Notes under the pieces: model-generated
The model's database searches: none
What the model saw: only the letters and a program-made list of their open reading frames with translations
Told to the model about the DNA's origin: nothing
Part shown: positions 1 through 11,900 of the stretch, one piece after another
How positions within the stretch are numbered: the stretch's first letter is position 1
How the letters are laid out: every line of letters begins with the position of its first letter
Assembly: GCA_003116995.1 (NCBI GenBank)
Contig: BDSL01000110.1
Span: 1 to 64,000, forward strand
Direction: 5' to 3'
Length of the DNA: 64,000 bases
Source of the DNA: Yamagishiella unicocca
Taxonomy: Eukaryota > Chlorophyta > Chlorophyceae > Chlamydomonadales > Volvocaceae
Position numbers and translations under genes: made by a program

Positions 1-2040
1 AAAGTGTTAAGGCACCGCCGGGGTTGATACGGTGGCCTCCAATGTCTTTCTGCCTGACTGGGAACTAGCCCTCACTATTTCGTACTCCTGAAATGGGCAT
101 GATGACCGACCGGAGTACCTGGATACGACAGTAAGAGACGCCCGCCGGATTCGAAGTGACCTTACGAACAAAAAAGAGGATGCCCTTGTTGCCGGTCCGT
201 TCCGTACGTTCGCATGAAAGGCGGTGAGAGGTTACAGTGACCCCAAGCAACCCCAAGCCCGGGCGAACCCACGCAAGGACAAGAGGAAAGCCCCATGCAG
301 GCGGGCGTCACCATTCAGGAAAGTCTCGAAAGGCACAATAATGAAGATGTTTAGAGGCTGGAAGACTAGCAGCCGCAAGTAACTTCGTTCCCTAGTATTA
401 ATAATGATAATCCATGACCCACCGGACTACATTATTTCGATGAAACAAGTACCCAAACAAGTGCATTCTAAACGTGAACAGTTAATACATGGCCGCCAAG
501 TTGCAGCCATACTTCAAAATTTCGCATAGCCTGTCGTTTCGTGGCGTTGAACTTCCCGTATCGTCAGTTTTTTTGCTTTGAATTGACAAAAAATAGGCAA
601 AAGGCAAAATATAATTACGGCAATATAATTAAGGCAATACTGGTAAGGCGTTCATAAGGAGCAACCCTACCACCAAGCAACCCTACATCCTAAATCATCG
701 CAAACAATCTGCCGCTACTAAGGAACCTGGTCAGAGAAGTGTAGCGTCTCGTTGTATGCCATCAGTATACGCGATGATAGCCAGCAGATACATAAGCCGT
801 ACAATGTCCATACGCTAGCAGCTTGTGCGGCTTCCCAATTCTTCCCAACCAATGGGAAAAGGCATGGAGGGATCTCACCACACTTCTATGGTCATCTTAC
901 GGGCTCACGTTTGCGGCTGGCCGTACATACCGGTACAAGTTACAAGTTCCGCCGCACATGTTGCAGCTGGGGGAGCCATGGACGGTTAATGGTTGCTTAG
1001 ATATATATTGTCGCGGGCGGCGGGTGTATTATCGTCCCGTCCCCCGTGACCGTTTCAGCGCGAGGCGCTTAATCGTCGCGTGCCTACCTAGCATCCCAGG
1101 TGCTTGAGAAAAAGCTGGCCATGGCTAGGGAAGGCCTTCGCGCCTTCAGCCGTCTGCGGCAGCGTCGAAACTGGATTGCAAATCCTAACGTATGTGGTGG
1201 ACTTCATGTATGTAGTAGACTTAACGTCCCTGTGACGCTTCTTACTTGTCCTAGGCTCGTACTGGCATGCATGAGTAGTTCGCCAGGCAAACCCAGATGG
1301 CTGGGCCAACCTGCCTGCCAAATCTTGATAATCATTCTTGAACAATGAGAGGTTACAGGGTCCTCAAGCCCGGGCGAACCCAGGACAAGAGAAGGGGCCC
1401 ATGCCGTGCCTCACCATAGGACAGCCGGGGCTGAACCCAGCAGATGCCCCGGAGAGCACAGGAAGGCCTGTACAGACACAAAAAAGCCACCCCGCCCAAA
1501 CAGCAGCCAAGACGCAACATACAGCACAGCCAACCGCCAGGCACCACAAAACGAAACGCACAGCCCGCATGAAACAGCGGGAAGGGGCGACAGCAGCAAC
1601 AAGCATATTATTACAAGTGTTAAGGTACCGTGCCTCTGATCACATTTGCATTGTACTACGCCTTACCGAAAAGGGCTTGCAAGCGGATCCATGTAGTTTC
1701 CAAGATACGACAATTATCCCTTGTCGCACTCCCGCGCGGAGGGGAGCACCCGGAGTGTACGCCCATAATTTTTCGCGGCTGCCGAAAGGGTGCCGGGGCC
1801 CTCGCTAGATTGCCCAGGTCGATGCTTAGCTACTGATGCCCGCTACACCCGTATGAAGACGACTGTGCAGCGTTTGACCCGCTTGCTTTGGCCTAGAGGC
1901 TAACACGGAAGCGTAAGGATTATCGAGATAGGAAACGCAGCGGAAGTCTAGTTTGGGGATGCGGGCGCGAGGCCAGAGGCGACGCACGTCCTCCGCAAAG
2001 AGAGGCTCCGGTGAACACTCAAAGGTTACAGGAACAAAGG
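1..2040. other. repeat-derived region without a supported gene
   Basis: No ORF here looks coding. Pieces recur elsewhere in the window. A block containing AAGCCCGGGCGAACCCA followed by GGACAAGAG is seen at about 240-300 and 1,350-1,410, with a diverged copy near 16,360-16,400. A block beginning AAAAGGGCTTGCAAGCGGAT is seen at about 1,670 and again near 13,157. The sequence AAGTGTTAAGG occurs at 2 and near 1,615. I read this as old, fragmented mobile-element sequence; the family is unknown. Confidence 0.5.
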
Positions 2041-2365
2041 CTCGATGGCGTGCTGGGGACTGGCCGTGTAAGGTCCAAAGTCCACACCAGCGAACTCCTC
2101 GGAGTACGGCAGAGATAAGGGTCTGCGACCCGGAGTACTGGGGACGGACTGGCCTCTGTGGGTCCACAGTCAACACCTAGTGCCTCCTAGAAACGCCAGA
2201 GTAAGGGTCTGGGACCCGGAGCACCTGTGACCAGCCTATCAAGGTCTGTGGTCGGTCAGCCTAAAGTGTCTCCTCAGAACATACAGCAGAGTAAGGGTCT
2301 GCGGACCCGGAGGCTAGGGACTGGTCTACTTAGGACCGTAGTCAACTGCGAGTCGCTCCTCCAAC
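2040..2365. repeat. diverged ~88-bp tandem repeat
   Basis: Three to four diverged copies of a unit containing TAAGGGTCTG(C/G)GACCCGGAG. The TAAGGG anchor lies at 2,116, 2,202 and 2,292, giving spacings of 86 and 90 bp. Each copy also carries a 'GGGGACTGG...GTCCA.AGTC' segment. It lies just beyond the 3' end of the minus-strand retrotransposon and could be part of its 3' untranslated region or an older neighbouring repeat. Confidence 0.6.
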
Positions 2366-2423
2366 AACTCACAATCATCGCCCTTTTATACTATTTTGAA
2401 CGGCCTCCAAACTGCACGACAAG

Positions 2424-2650
2424 AAGCTTCGCCGCAACTGCTATAGTAGGTTCTCCCAGGCCTACGGCCTCCGCCTCATGCAACAAGAAGTTGCCTAGAA
2501 GCTTCCATAGTAGACTCTCGCAGGCCTGCGGCCTCGGCCTCGCGCGACGGGAAGCTGCCTAGAAGCTTCCATAGTAGACTGTCCGAAACCCGTCCTCCGA
2601 ATCGGGCGTTCGAATCGGGCGTTCGTGTCCGTCCGAATCGGGCGTTCGTG
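2424..2650 (-). repeat. retrotransposon 3'-end repeats
   Basis: A 64-75-bp unit starting AAGCTTCCATAGTAGACT begins at 2,424 (diverged), 2,499 and 2,563. It is followed by three copies of GAATCGGGCGTTCG near 2,600-2,650. The minus-strand pol ORF reads through these repeats before its stop at 2,495, so the extreme C-terminus is repeat-encoded. A copy with 29 identical bases (2,499-2,527 versus 12,823-12,851) lies in the same orientation at the other end of the element. Confidence 0.65.
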
Positions 2651-5600
2651 CGCGTCGGTTGCCGCGATGCATACCGTGAGTGTCGGCGCGCTGGGCGGCT
2701 GCGCACGTAGTTCCTTAGCCCTCTTCCGGGCTCTCCAGCAACACCAGTGCTTGTCCGATTCTCCTTGCTTTTGCTCTATACGCGTGGGTGCGAGTTGTTT
2801 AACGCCGTCCCCGCTTTGCATTAGGGTCGTGCGGAGTTGTTTCCATGCGCAATTATTGAAGGCTTCTAAGCCTGCGCTATTGGCCACTAACAGGATGTCG
2901 ATTCCACGAGCATATCGCGGGGCGCTGGAGGCTGTGCCATCACCAGTGGTTAGGCTGGAGAGGTCGCCGTCCCACAGCTGGGCGAGGCGGTGGACTAGTG
3001 CGCTCTCGGTGAGGTGCGTGTACGGGCCCGTTCGGTCATATGGGAGGGCGATAAGGGTGACGGTGGGTTCAGGGGAAGTTGCCACTGTTTCAGCACTGGC
3101 GATGGCCCAGCCAAGGGCTCGTTTGGCACTTTCTGGGGTAGGGTCCGGGTGTGCCATGGATAGGCCGGTGAAGCGGTGGCTGTAGCCTTCTGTGCATGCC
3201 CCGAAAAGCTGGTCTTCGCTGTGGCGACTGAAGTAGCAGTCGGCCGCGCCCAGGCTGTTGAGTGGGGAGGCAAACCGCTCCGTCACATGTCCAGCCTGGA
3301 GGTTGCGCAGGGCGCTCACTAGGTGCCCGCTTAGGGAGACGTTGAGCGTGGTCTCCGAGCGGGGTGTAGACTTCCCTTTCCTGCCGTCTGCCCCCGCTTG
3401 ACTTCGGTGCAGGAGGCGGGCTACATCCTCTTCGAATCCGCCCTGGGCGGTGAGGCTGCAGTGGAGCTCGGGCGTCCGGTCCTTCATGTGCTGCCAGCGT
3501 GCACGGAGGAGGTGTAGCCGGGCTGCGGTGAGGCGGCCCACGCACACCCCACGCGGGTCGTACACGTGCGCTGTATATTCCGTGCCGGCTACAAGGCTTG
3601 TTGCTAAGGGTGCACGCGTCCCCAACTGGATGGTGTACCGGCCTGGGGGATACACATCCAAGTACGGGTTCTGGGATATAGTGTTGATGGTGGTGTTGCC
3701 CCGTAGGGTGCGCTTCCGGGTCGCCGCGTGTTCGTCAGGCGGGTCCCACCGGCCCTGCTTTTGGGCGTTGGTGAGAGATTGGTCTCTCGCTGGGGCCGGG
3801 CGGGTTGGCCTGGGGTCTCTTGGTGTGTTGCGGGCGGCCTTGTATCGCTGCAGTGCCGCGGGGAAATTCGGGTCCCTTTCCAGGTTCCAGAGTGCCATGT
3901 TGGAGGTTTTCCAGGTGACCTTGCGGAAATATTTGTCGAGGTGCGGTCCTAGCTCGTCCTGCACTTCCTGGACGCTTTCGTAGGTGTAGCCTTGTCGAAC
4001 GTATGCCCGCAGGACAGAGAGCGGGATGATCGAGTGGGGCCATGCGACTGTGTATTGGGTTTCGTGGCTGCTGGCGCCCTGGGTGGTTGCCGGGTCGTCA
4101 TCCTGCCGCTCCGGGTGATTATCAGCGTGCCGCCTCTTCCGGTTCGCTTGCTTACGAGCCTTCTTGGTGGCGGCCGCTGTGGTGGTATGCCTGACTGTGA
4201 ATGGGCCGGCTACGACCTCACTGATGACTTCTGTGTCGCGGTACAGGTCATATGTAAGTTGGTGTTCTGCCGTCGTGTCGCCCATGCCCGGCCAGGGTAT
4301 TTGGTCTGCCAGGATTTGCGCCCTTGCGACGCGCCAAGGCTCCCATGGCTCGCCCAGCGGGCGGGCTGCCTGCGGAGTCGCTGCTTCAGCTAGTGGGGGC
4401 AGGGCCTCATGTATGTCTGCCGTGTTTAGGAGTGGGATGCCCTCTGCGTCGGTGGGTTCATGGATAGGGTCAGCGTCCCATCTTCCCTCATCACCATCCC
4501 GGTCGGTAAGTCGTAGTTGCGGTGCGTGCGTCTGTGTCAGCTGTTGCCTTCGCCCCAGGCTTTTGACATGGGGGCGCATATCTTCCAGGACCGCCCGCCA
4601 GAAAGCGGCCACATCGTCGTCGGTGCCGGCCCACAGGCGGGCCCACTGTGTTGCAGGTTTCCCTTCTTCTTCGGCATGGAGCTGCACAAGTGCCGGTACA
4701 TCATGGATTCTGGCCTTGGCCGTGCGTGTCTTATTGTTATCACACCGCGTGCTTTTGGCGATGAGTTCTTCCTGCCGAGCTGTAACACCTTTGCGCTTGC
4801 GCCCCCGCCGGGAGGTCTCTTGTTGGGGCGATGGTGGGTCCTGGTGGTCGGTACCTCGGTGCCCGTTTGGAGTCGGGTTTACGGCGATGCCATGTCGGGG
4901 GTATTGTGCTCCCGTGGCCTCTGGCATTGGGGCAATTTGCGGGCGCCTGCCCCCGTGCTCTCCTGGCACTACCCCGCGGTGGGTGCGCAGGGTATGTGGG
5001 TCCATGGAGGGCATGACGGCAGCGTTGGGCACGCGCGATTTGGATAGTAAGCCAGCAAATGCGGGCACATCTGGTATCCGCCGGAGGCGCCTGTCCCCTA
5101 GGGGTGCCGCGCTGGCGTAGCGTTTGGGGTCCATGTCTTTGCACCGTTCAAGGGGATCACAGTGTGCGCTGAGCGCAAGGCTAAGGCGGTTGAGCGCAAC
5201 TTTGTGCCGGTGTTGGATCCTGTTTTTGTTGATGAAGAGGTTCTGCAGTTCGGCACTGGTGATGAGGTGGGCCCCGGTGTTCTGGTCCACCAGAGATTGC
5301 AGATCTAGGCCGAGCTCCACTAGGGGCATAACATACCGATAGGGCAGTGGGAGTTGGGCGTCGGCCCGACCCCTCGCTAGCTGGACCGCCTCATATAGGG
5401 TGTTGATTTCTGGGGCATAGGGCTGACCGGCGGCCGTGATGGCGATCCCGCTCTCCCTTGCCAGCGATAGCTGTTTTAGGGTTACGTAGTAGCAGCTTGC
5501 GCCTGCAAGGCGGTGCATGGGCTGGGGTCCCGCATAGTCGTGCTGCAGCTTCAGCATGGCACGGGTGACCACCCCTAGGCGCCCTGGATCATTGAGTGCC

Positions 5601-5950
5601 AGGACGAGCGCTCGGGTCGAGCGTTGCACATAGGTGGGCAGCAGTGAGCCCACGCCTAGGCCGTACATCTCCGCTGGGTGGAGGATAGCTCGTGTTGGGA
5701 AGCTGGGTGTTATGTAGTAACACTTTTTGGCTATCCTGGCGATCATTGCGTCTAGCATTCGGATATCATTTGGGGTGTACGCCATAGTGGGAAAGCTGTA
5801 CGCCACCACCGACTGGATGCACGTTTGGAGGACACGTAGGCGCTGGTCGGGTGACGCCATGCAGGACAGCAGCTGGGTGCCTTTTTCTGTCACGGCTTGG
5901 CTTACATAGCGGAGGTGGGGCCCCCAGTTGAGCGTAAGTGTGACGTTCAC
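2495..5950 (-). CDS. retrotransposon polyprotein, RT thumb and C-terminal region (downstream of a frame break)
   Basis: This 1,151-residue frame overlaps the stop of the upstream polyprotein and is shifted by -1 from it. The first codons are not a real start. Reading back in this frame gives YKYLGVNV just before, the usual LINE RT thumb motif (Y-K-Y-L-G). The first ~300 residues look like RT thumb and connection. About residues 350-640 are low-complexity, with a basic stretch near 595-615. From ~760 there is a compact domain (YPPGRY near 761; FASPLN near 888; then YFSRHSEDQLFGA and a hydrophobic TVTLIALPYD strand). FASPLN followed by a FG(A/S) motif recalls the PCIF1-type adenine methyltransferase fold. 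The NPPF catalytic motif of that family is not seen (HPDP at the comparable place), so this is a weak structural guess. The C-terminus is encoded by short repeats. It is probably one protein with the upstream ORF. Confidence 0.7.
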   Translation of the reverse strand: MNVTLTLNWGPHLRYVSQAVTEKGTQLLSCMASPDQRLRVLQTCIQSVVAYSFPTMAYTPNDIRMLDAMIARIAKKCYYITPSFPTRAILHPAEMYGLGVGSLLPTYVQRSTRALVLALNDPGRLGVVTRAMLKLQHDYAGPQPMHRLAGASCYYVTLKQLSLARESGIAITAAGQPYAPEINTLYEAVQLARGRADAQLPLPYRYVMPLVELGLDLQSLVDQNTGAHLITSAELQNLFINKNRIQHRHKVALNRLSLALSAHCDPLERCKDMDPKRYASAAPLGDRRLRRIPDVPAFAGLLSKSRVPNAAVMPSMDPHTLRTHRGVVPGEHGGRRPQIAPMPEATGAQYPRHGIAVNPTPNGHRGTDHQDPPSPQQETSRRGRKRKGVTARQEELIAKSTRCDNNKTRTAKARIHDVPALVQLHAEEEGKPATQWARLWAGTDDDVAAFWRAVLEDMRPHVKSLGRRQQLTQTHAPQLRLTDRDGDEGRWDADPIHEPTDAEGIPLLNTADIHEALPPLAEAATPQAARPLGEPWEPWRVARAQILADQIPWPGMGDTTAEHQLTYDLYRDTEVISEVVAGPFTVRHTTTAAATKKARKQANRKRRHADNHPERQDDDPATTQGASSHETQYTVAWPHSIIPLSVLRAYVRQGYTYESVQEVQDELGPHLDKYFRKVTWKTSNMALWNLERDPNFPAALQRYKAARNTPRDPRPTRPAPARDQSLTNAQKQGRWDPPDEHAATRKRTLRGNTTINTISQNPYLDVYPPGRYTIQLGTRAPLATSLVAGTEYTAHVYDPRGVCVGRLTAARLHLLRARWQHMKDRTPELHCSLTAQGGFEEDVARLLHRSQAGADGRKGKSTPRSETTLNVSLSGHLVSALRNLQAGHVTERFASPLNSLGAADCYFSRHSEDQLFGACTEGYSHRFTGLSMAHPDPTPESAKRALGWAIASAETVATSPEPTVTLIALPYDRTGPYTHLTESALVHRLAQLWDGDLSSLTTGDGTASSAPRYARGIDILLVANSAGLEAFNNCAWKQLRTTLMQSGDGVKQLAPTRIEQKQGESDKHWCCWRARKRAKELRAQPPSAPTLTVCIAATDAHERPIRTDTNARFERPIRRTGFGQSTMEASRQLPVARGRGRRPARVYYGSF

Positions 5951-8900
5951 CCCGAGGTACTTGTAGGGGTCCGTTGGGGGGTGTAGGGTACCAATTTTCC
6001 GCCGATTTTAATTTTGTCACAGAGGATTGATTTCAGCGTGCGTTCACACGTGGGGCCCTTTATTGACTTGTCGTGGCCGGCACGCTTGTGTAGGATTCCG
6101 GTGACCGCACACTTTTTGTTGTTCACCTTCATGCCGGCCCAGGCGGCGTATTGGCTTATCTTGTCGCACTGGGTTTGGAGGTCTTGTGGGTTGGTGGCCA
6201 GTACGGCGAGGTCATCTGCGTACGCCGCAGAACTGCAGTTATAACGGATGTTCTCGTTCTTGTCAAGGCATCCGTAGTGGTAGCCGCGGCCGCCGGCATG
6301 TAGCCATCGTAGCATAGGTTCGATAAAGATTATGAACAGGACCGGGGACAGTGTGTCTCCCTGTACAGTGCCTCGTTCGATGTGGATGGGGTTGGTGGTC
6401 CCATGCTCGGTACGGACTGCCGTGCGTGCTTGGGAGTACAGGTTGCGGATTACGAGGATAAGGTCTTCTGGTAGGCCTAGGTCCCACATGACCTGTAGGA
6501 GTAGGTCGTGTGAGATGGTATTGAATGCACTGCTGAAATCTATGTATGCGGCATACAGGTCCTGCCGTGTTAGTGCCGAGTCCTCAATGGCGTGTATGAG
6601 GTTTAGGATCTGACGTTCGGTGTTGCGGTAGGCCAGGAACCCTTCCTGTGCCTCGCTGAACAGGTTGAGTGCTGCCGCCGCGTCTCCTATGGCGACGGTG
6701 AGGAGGCTAGTCCAGAGCTTGTAGGTTGTGTTGGCGAGTGCGATGGGGCGATAGTTGTTGAGGGTTGTGGGATCGCCGGGCTTAGGCAGCAGAACCGTGG
6801 TAGAGGTGGTCCACTCGCGCGGGGTCTCCGCTTTCACCCACATGACTAGCATTAGGTCGTGCATAGCGGCATGCACCTCGGCCGGTAGCGCTTTCAGGAG
6901 CTCGTTTGGGATCCCATCGGGTCCTGGCGCCTTGTTGCGGGACAGGTGTGTTAGGCATGTTTGGAAGTTTGTTGGGTCAGCTATAGAGGCGAGGAGGCTA
7001 TGGCTCCGCGGGTCTTTCGGGCTGTGGAGCGTGAATGGGTCTGTGGTTGTTGGGCCGGGTAGGAAGGGATACGTGCGTTGCACCTCTTCCGGGCGGTAGA
7101 GTCCGGTCCGGGGCCCTGTTACGGCAACTGCCTGGTCCTGGTAGTAGGTGTGGATGGCCTCTAGGATGGTGTCCGCGTCAGTGCAGAGCTCCTTACTGGT
7201 CGGGTGTTGCACAGCGGGAATTCCCCGCTCGCCCTGGGCGGAGGTAAATATCTCCTTGTGAGCCTGGCGGGCCTTGGTGGTCAGTCTGTGTCGGAACCTG
7301 TTGCGGGCTTTCGTGACATTGTTCTGTGTCTCCTTCCGCACTAGGAGATGTAGGGCTATCCCGACTTCACGGATTTGCGCGAGGAGGCCAGTCGTCCTGG
7401 TGTGGGCCCTCCGGGGTGGTCTAGGGGTGGGCATTCTTATCGCACTGGTGTTGGTGGTGCGGCGGCGGGGGGTAGGTGAGCCTGGTCGGTCAGTCGGTCG
7501 TTGGTCGGCCTGTGAGGGCGTGCGGCGGGTCTGTCCAGCGGGAGTGGCGGGTTGCGCAGGGTGTCGCGCGCCTATCGTGTCATTCAGCTCAGTCTCGTAT
7601 AGCTCTTTTAGCTGCTTGTGTTGTGTGTAAAGCTTTTTGATTTGGCGTGATGTTTTCCGTGGCGCATGCTTCTTCCCAGTTTGGGGCGGTTTCCTGGGGC
7701 AACAGTCGAGGAGAGTGGTCAAGGCTCCGTCTAGTATGCCCTGCAGCTCGGCCGCGAGGGTGTCCACGTTTGTCTCCTGGATTGCCGTGCTTGTACTGAG
7801 CTGAGCTGCCAATTCCTCGGCGGTGGTTGGCTGAGCGCCCGTGGCGGTGGCCATTGATGTGTGTGCTGCGAGTGCGGCTTCGATTTCCCGCTTGGCAGGC
7901 CGTAGCTTGGCCATCAGGGCCGCTGTTGCGGTGGTAAGGGATGCTCTCATCGTATTTGTCGCTTTCTGGAGTGCGGCGGCAGGTATAGGCAGCACAACGT
8001 CCTTCCACGAGGGGGGTACCGGCCTTGTCTCTGTGTTTTGCGTGCGGGGAGTGGGCCCGCGGGCCTCCCACAGGCGCATGTTCGCTATGGGCAGTCGGGC
8101 GTGGACCGGGTTGTGGTCGAAGGACCCCCCAGCTACTGTTATCATTTCAGTGGGACGCGGTGTCGGGTTTGCGGTGGTCGGGCCGGTGCCCCGGTTCAGG
8201 ACTGCTACCCTGAGCGGAGCATTGAGCAGGATGTCGTCGATTCGGCTTCTGTGTGTAGCCGTTTCGTGTTGGAGCTGCGTGTACGACATTTGCCGTCCGG
8301 TGCCTGGCGCTTGGATTGGTTCGAGGTGGTTGGCCAGTGCGAAGGCCGAGTGTTGTCTGTCTGCCGTGTCCATTGTGTTGGTGCTGCGCTCATTGGGGTG
8401 AAGCACTGCATTAAAGTCCCCGCTGATGATGAGGTGATTGCCTGCTGCCGCCACGGCGGCAGTTACCCCTGCACAGTAGCTGTAGATTGCGTCCCGGATG
8501 TGCGTGTCCTCCGGGCAGTACACACCGATCACGTGTAGGGGTATGCTGCGCGGTGTTGCTATAACGCAGTGGCTGATGTACCCTGCTAGCCGTTTCGGGG
8601 GTTGGATGGGCGTGGTGGCGTTCATGCGGCTGTACTTGTCGGCTACAGCTACCAGTACCCCCGCCGCTCTCTGGCGCGGGTCGCCTGTCCAGGGTTTAGA
8701 GGAGCTATAGATCCGGTATCCCGCGTGTTCGGCCTGCATGACCCGTCGGAGCCAGTCAGTGCGGTGGCCAAGTTTGGTTTCTGTGAGCACGATGATGTCG
8801 GCGTTCCATTCACGCACATTGCAGAGGACGGTTTCGAGTTTGTTGTATAGGCCACGCACGTTGTGCGTGACGAGATGCAGGGATTGCGGCGGCCACGTCC

Positions 8901-11900
8901 CGGGGGGTGCAGCGTCGTTCGGGGGTTCCAGTGGGGTGGTTGGTACGCGCGGGCGCGTCTCTTCAGTATTTTGCGCCCCTGGTGGTGCCTGTTGGTTTGC
9001 TTGGGCGGCGCCCTGGGTCACGGTTTCACCTGCCGCGGTTTGGTTGTTTCTCCTTTCAGGGCTGCGTTCTGGTGGTTGCGTTTGGTTTGGGGCGGCTTGT
9101 TGTTCCGGGTGTTCCCGGGCTCTCCCGCCGGTCAGTGCGGCGAGGTAGTTCATGATGGTGTGGGGCTGCTTATGGATGGCCGTGTTCGCGTCGTTTGGAG
9201 GGGGGTTAGCGGGAGGCTGCCGTTTGCGCCGTTTGGCCGGGGCTTCTGCGCGTGGGGGTATTCTTTCCGTCGGTTCCATGTCGGTTTGGTTGCGCATGAG
9301 TTGGTGGATCCCTGCGTTTGCATCGGGCCCAGACAGCGTATCTCCGACCATCAGAAATTCGCCCCCCACGGCCCATCGTACGGTGACGCTCGGGTTGCGC
9401 CTTTCAGCGGCTCGCCTCCGCTGGGTGCCTGGCGGTTGGTCAGTGGTTCCGTTCGCCGGTGTTCCCCCATCGTACTGTGCATGCCGTACATTGTCGCCTG
9501 ATGGGTCTGTATGCGGGATCTCGTGGGCCGGGTCTGGTAGCGGGTGCTGGGAGGCTGGTGGGGCAGGCACGTCGGCCAGGGGCCCAGTTTCCGGGTTGTG
9601 TTCGTGGCGTTCGTGCGTGTCGAGGTAGTAGAGGGTACCTTTGATACAGCTCCAGTTTTCGGCGCTCATGTCTCTGCGTCCTTCCGACAGCGACTCAATT
9701 TTTGTCCAGTTGTTGCCCTCCCTTTTGACCGCGTATGTGTGCACTTCTCCATGGACTGTGAAGCCAAGGTTTCGTGCAGGCTGCGGGAGCATGCCAAGGA
9801 TCTGCTCCTTTGTAGGTCGAGGGGGGGGCAGTGTGTTGACCCGCCGGAGGATAAGGTGGCGATCCGCCTGACCCGCTATTGTAGAGCAGTTGGCCAGGTA
9901 GTGGTTAATGGCATATTCGCTGAAGTAACCGTTGGGTCGGTAGCATGTAGACCATGCGTTTGCCAGCTGGGCTATCTCGGGTGTCGGGTGGTTGTGGCTG
10001 TTCTGTGCCGTTAGGTGTGCTAGTGTGGATTCACAGTAGCGTAGGACATGATATCCGTCTAGGCATTTCCATCCCAGTAGGTTGTTGGTGGCGTGGATGC
10101 CGCAGAACCCGTACAGTGGGAGCTGAGCTTCACGATACGCGCGCACTGGCGCAGGCGGGGGCCACGGGATTGGGTTCGGGGGCGTTCCAGGTGGGGGTGG
10201 GGGTAGGGCTCGGGTTTGGTTTCGGGCTGCCTGTGGTGCGGCCGGCCTATGTGCCCCGTATGCCCCACGGAGCGGTGTATTCATGTGTGTCAGCATTGCG
10301 TTACAGTATGTGGGCACATGTGGCGGGTCAGTGTGGCTGCCTCCCAGAAGGTTATTGACGGCACGGGTCATGCAGCGTTGCCGCCATTGCTTTTCATGGT
10401 AGAGTGGTGTGCCGTTCGCAGGGGGGATCGGCGGGGGCCACTGGGTGGGTTGCGGCGGGCGAGGGGGTTCATTTGGCCGTGTTGTAGCGTTGGCAGGTGT
10501 GGCATCATCTCCCCCCCTTAGTTTGGCGTCTGCGGCAGGTGTATTCGTTTTATGGTTGTCGGCGGGGATCTGTGCGTGTTGCGGTTTTGCGTTGATTACT
10601 GTGGCTGCGGAGGTCTCGTTTTTCCTCGAGGGGTACAGTATGGCGAGTGTTCGGATCCCTACAAGTGCGGTTGGTGCTATGGTTAACGTGGGGTTGGTTG
10701 GCTCGGTTATCCGCAGCCGGTGCACGTAGCAGAAAGTGAGAGCACCAAGCAGCATTACTGTAAGAATTTTGGGCTTGCTGTACACCCTCCTGGCTGCCTG
10801 GATGAGCTGCCTACCCAGTACCCGTGCAGCGGGGATCACTGTTGAGCTGACTAGTGGGGTGAGTGGGATAACCACCCACAGAAGCAGGGCGGTTGCCCCC
10901 ACTAGGGGGATGGAGCACCCGATCAGCGGGCTGGCACATGCCACGAGGGCAGTGGGGAATAATGATGCAGCCGCGACTCCTGCGGCATTAAGTGCTGTTG
11001 GAATTGTATTGTTACTCAGGTTCCATCGCCAGGCAATTTGAGTTTTGGTGTATAGGTGGTACACACCCGCTATGGCCACGGCGGCCGTCATCAGCCAAAT
11101 TGTCGTCGCTATTAGGTATTGGGCGACGTACGCTGTCCAGTACACTGTAAAGTAGGCTGCCCATGTCACAGACTTAAAGGGTCGGGCTAAGGAGTTTGCG
11201 ATGACACTCAGCCGTTGCCTTGCAACATGGCTTGCATGGGTGGCTGGCATGCTGGGGTCTGGGCCCGTTACATACGTTTCTGCGAGGTGTTTGGTTGCCT
11301 GCTGCATCGTTATGTCAGGGATACTCCTGCGGTACAGAGTCGCTTCTATGCTGCAGCAATCGTAGGCCTGCTGCCTATCCTCGCCCCAGTAGGGTGAGAG
11401 CCATAACTTCCTTCCAGGTTCCATTTGCCCATACTTCAAAAGTGTTTCGGTTCCCCCCAGGGGCATTGCTATGAGTGCACGTAAAAGCGACTGCAGGCCC
11501 GGACTCAATAACCTATGAGCTCCTGACTGGTTAATCCCAACATTAACATGCGGGTACAGCAGAGGAACAACCACAGTCCGATTCCAGGTGTGGTCCATTT
11601 GGCGGACAAGTAAATTATAGTTGGTTTGCAGGTAGGTATCTGCTTCTGGGCATGGTGGGCCCGCTTGTACGGGTTGGTACTTCGTGCACTTTCTTGCCGG
11701 TAGTGCCACGGGGGGCATCGGTGCAATGTTATGTATACTTTTATTAGCCAGTATGCATATTGCGAGGTCAGGATGCTTGGTCTGAGTCGGTGTAGGTGAA
11801 TGTCTTCTTCCTAATTGGAGCTGGTGCATGTCGCTCGGTTCGGGCGGCGCCAGCTGCGTGGGCCAGCATTTGTCTAAATCTCTGGTTGGCTTCTCGGCTG

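Noticed and set aside
4164..5120. 318-residue plus-strand ORF opposite the retrotransposon
   Set aside because: Antisense shadow of the intact polyprotein frame.
2495..5950. Restriction-like endonuclease (Dualen type) at the LINE C-terminus
   Set aside because: No CCHC knuckle or PD..D/E signature was found; the C-terminus ends in short repeats.
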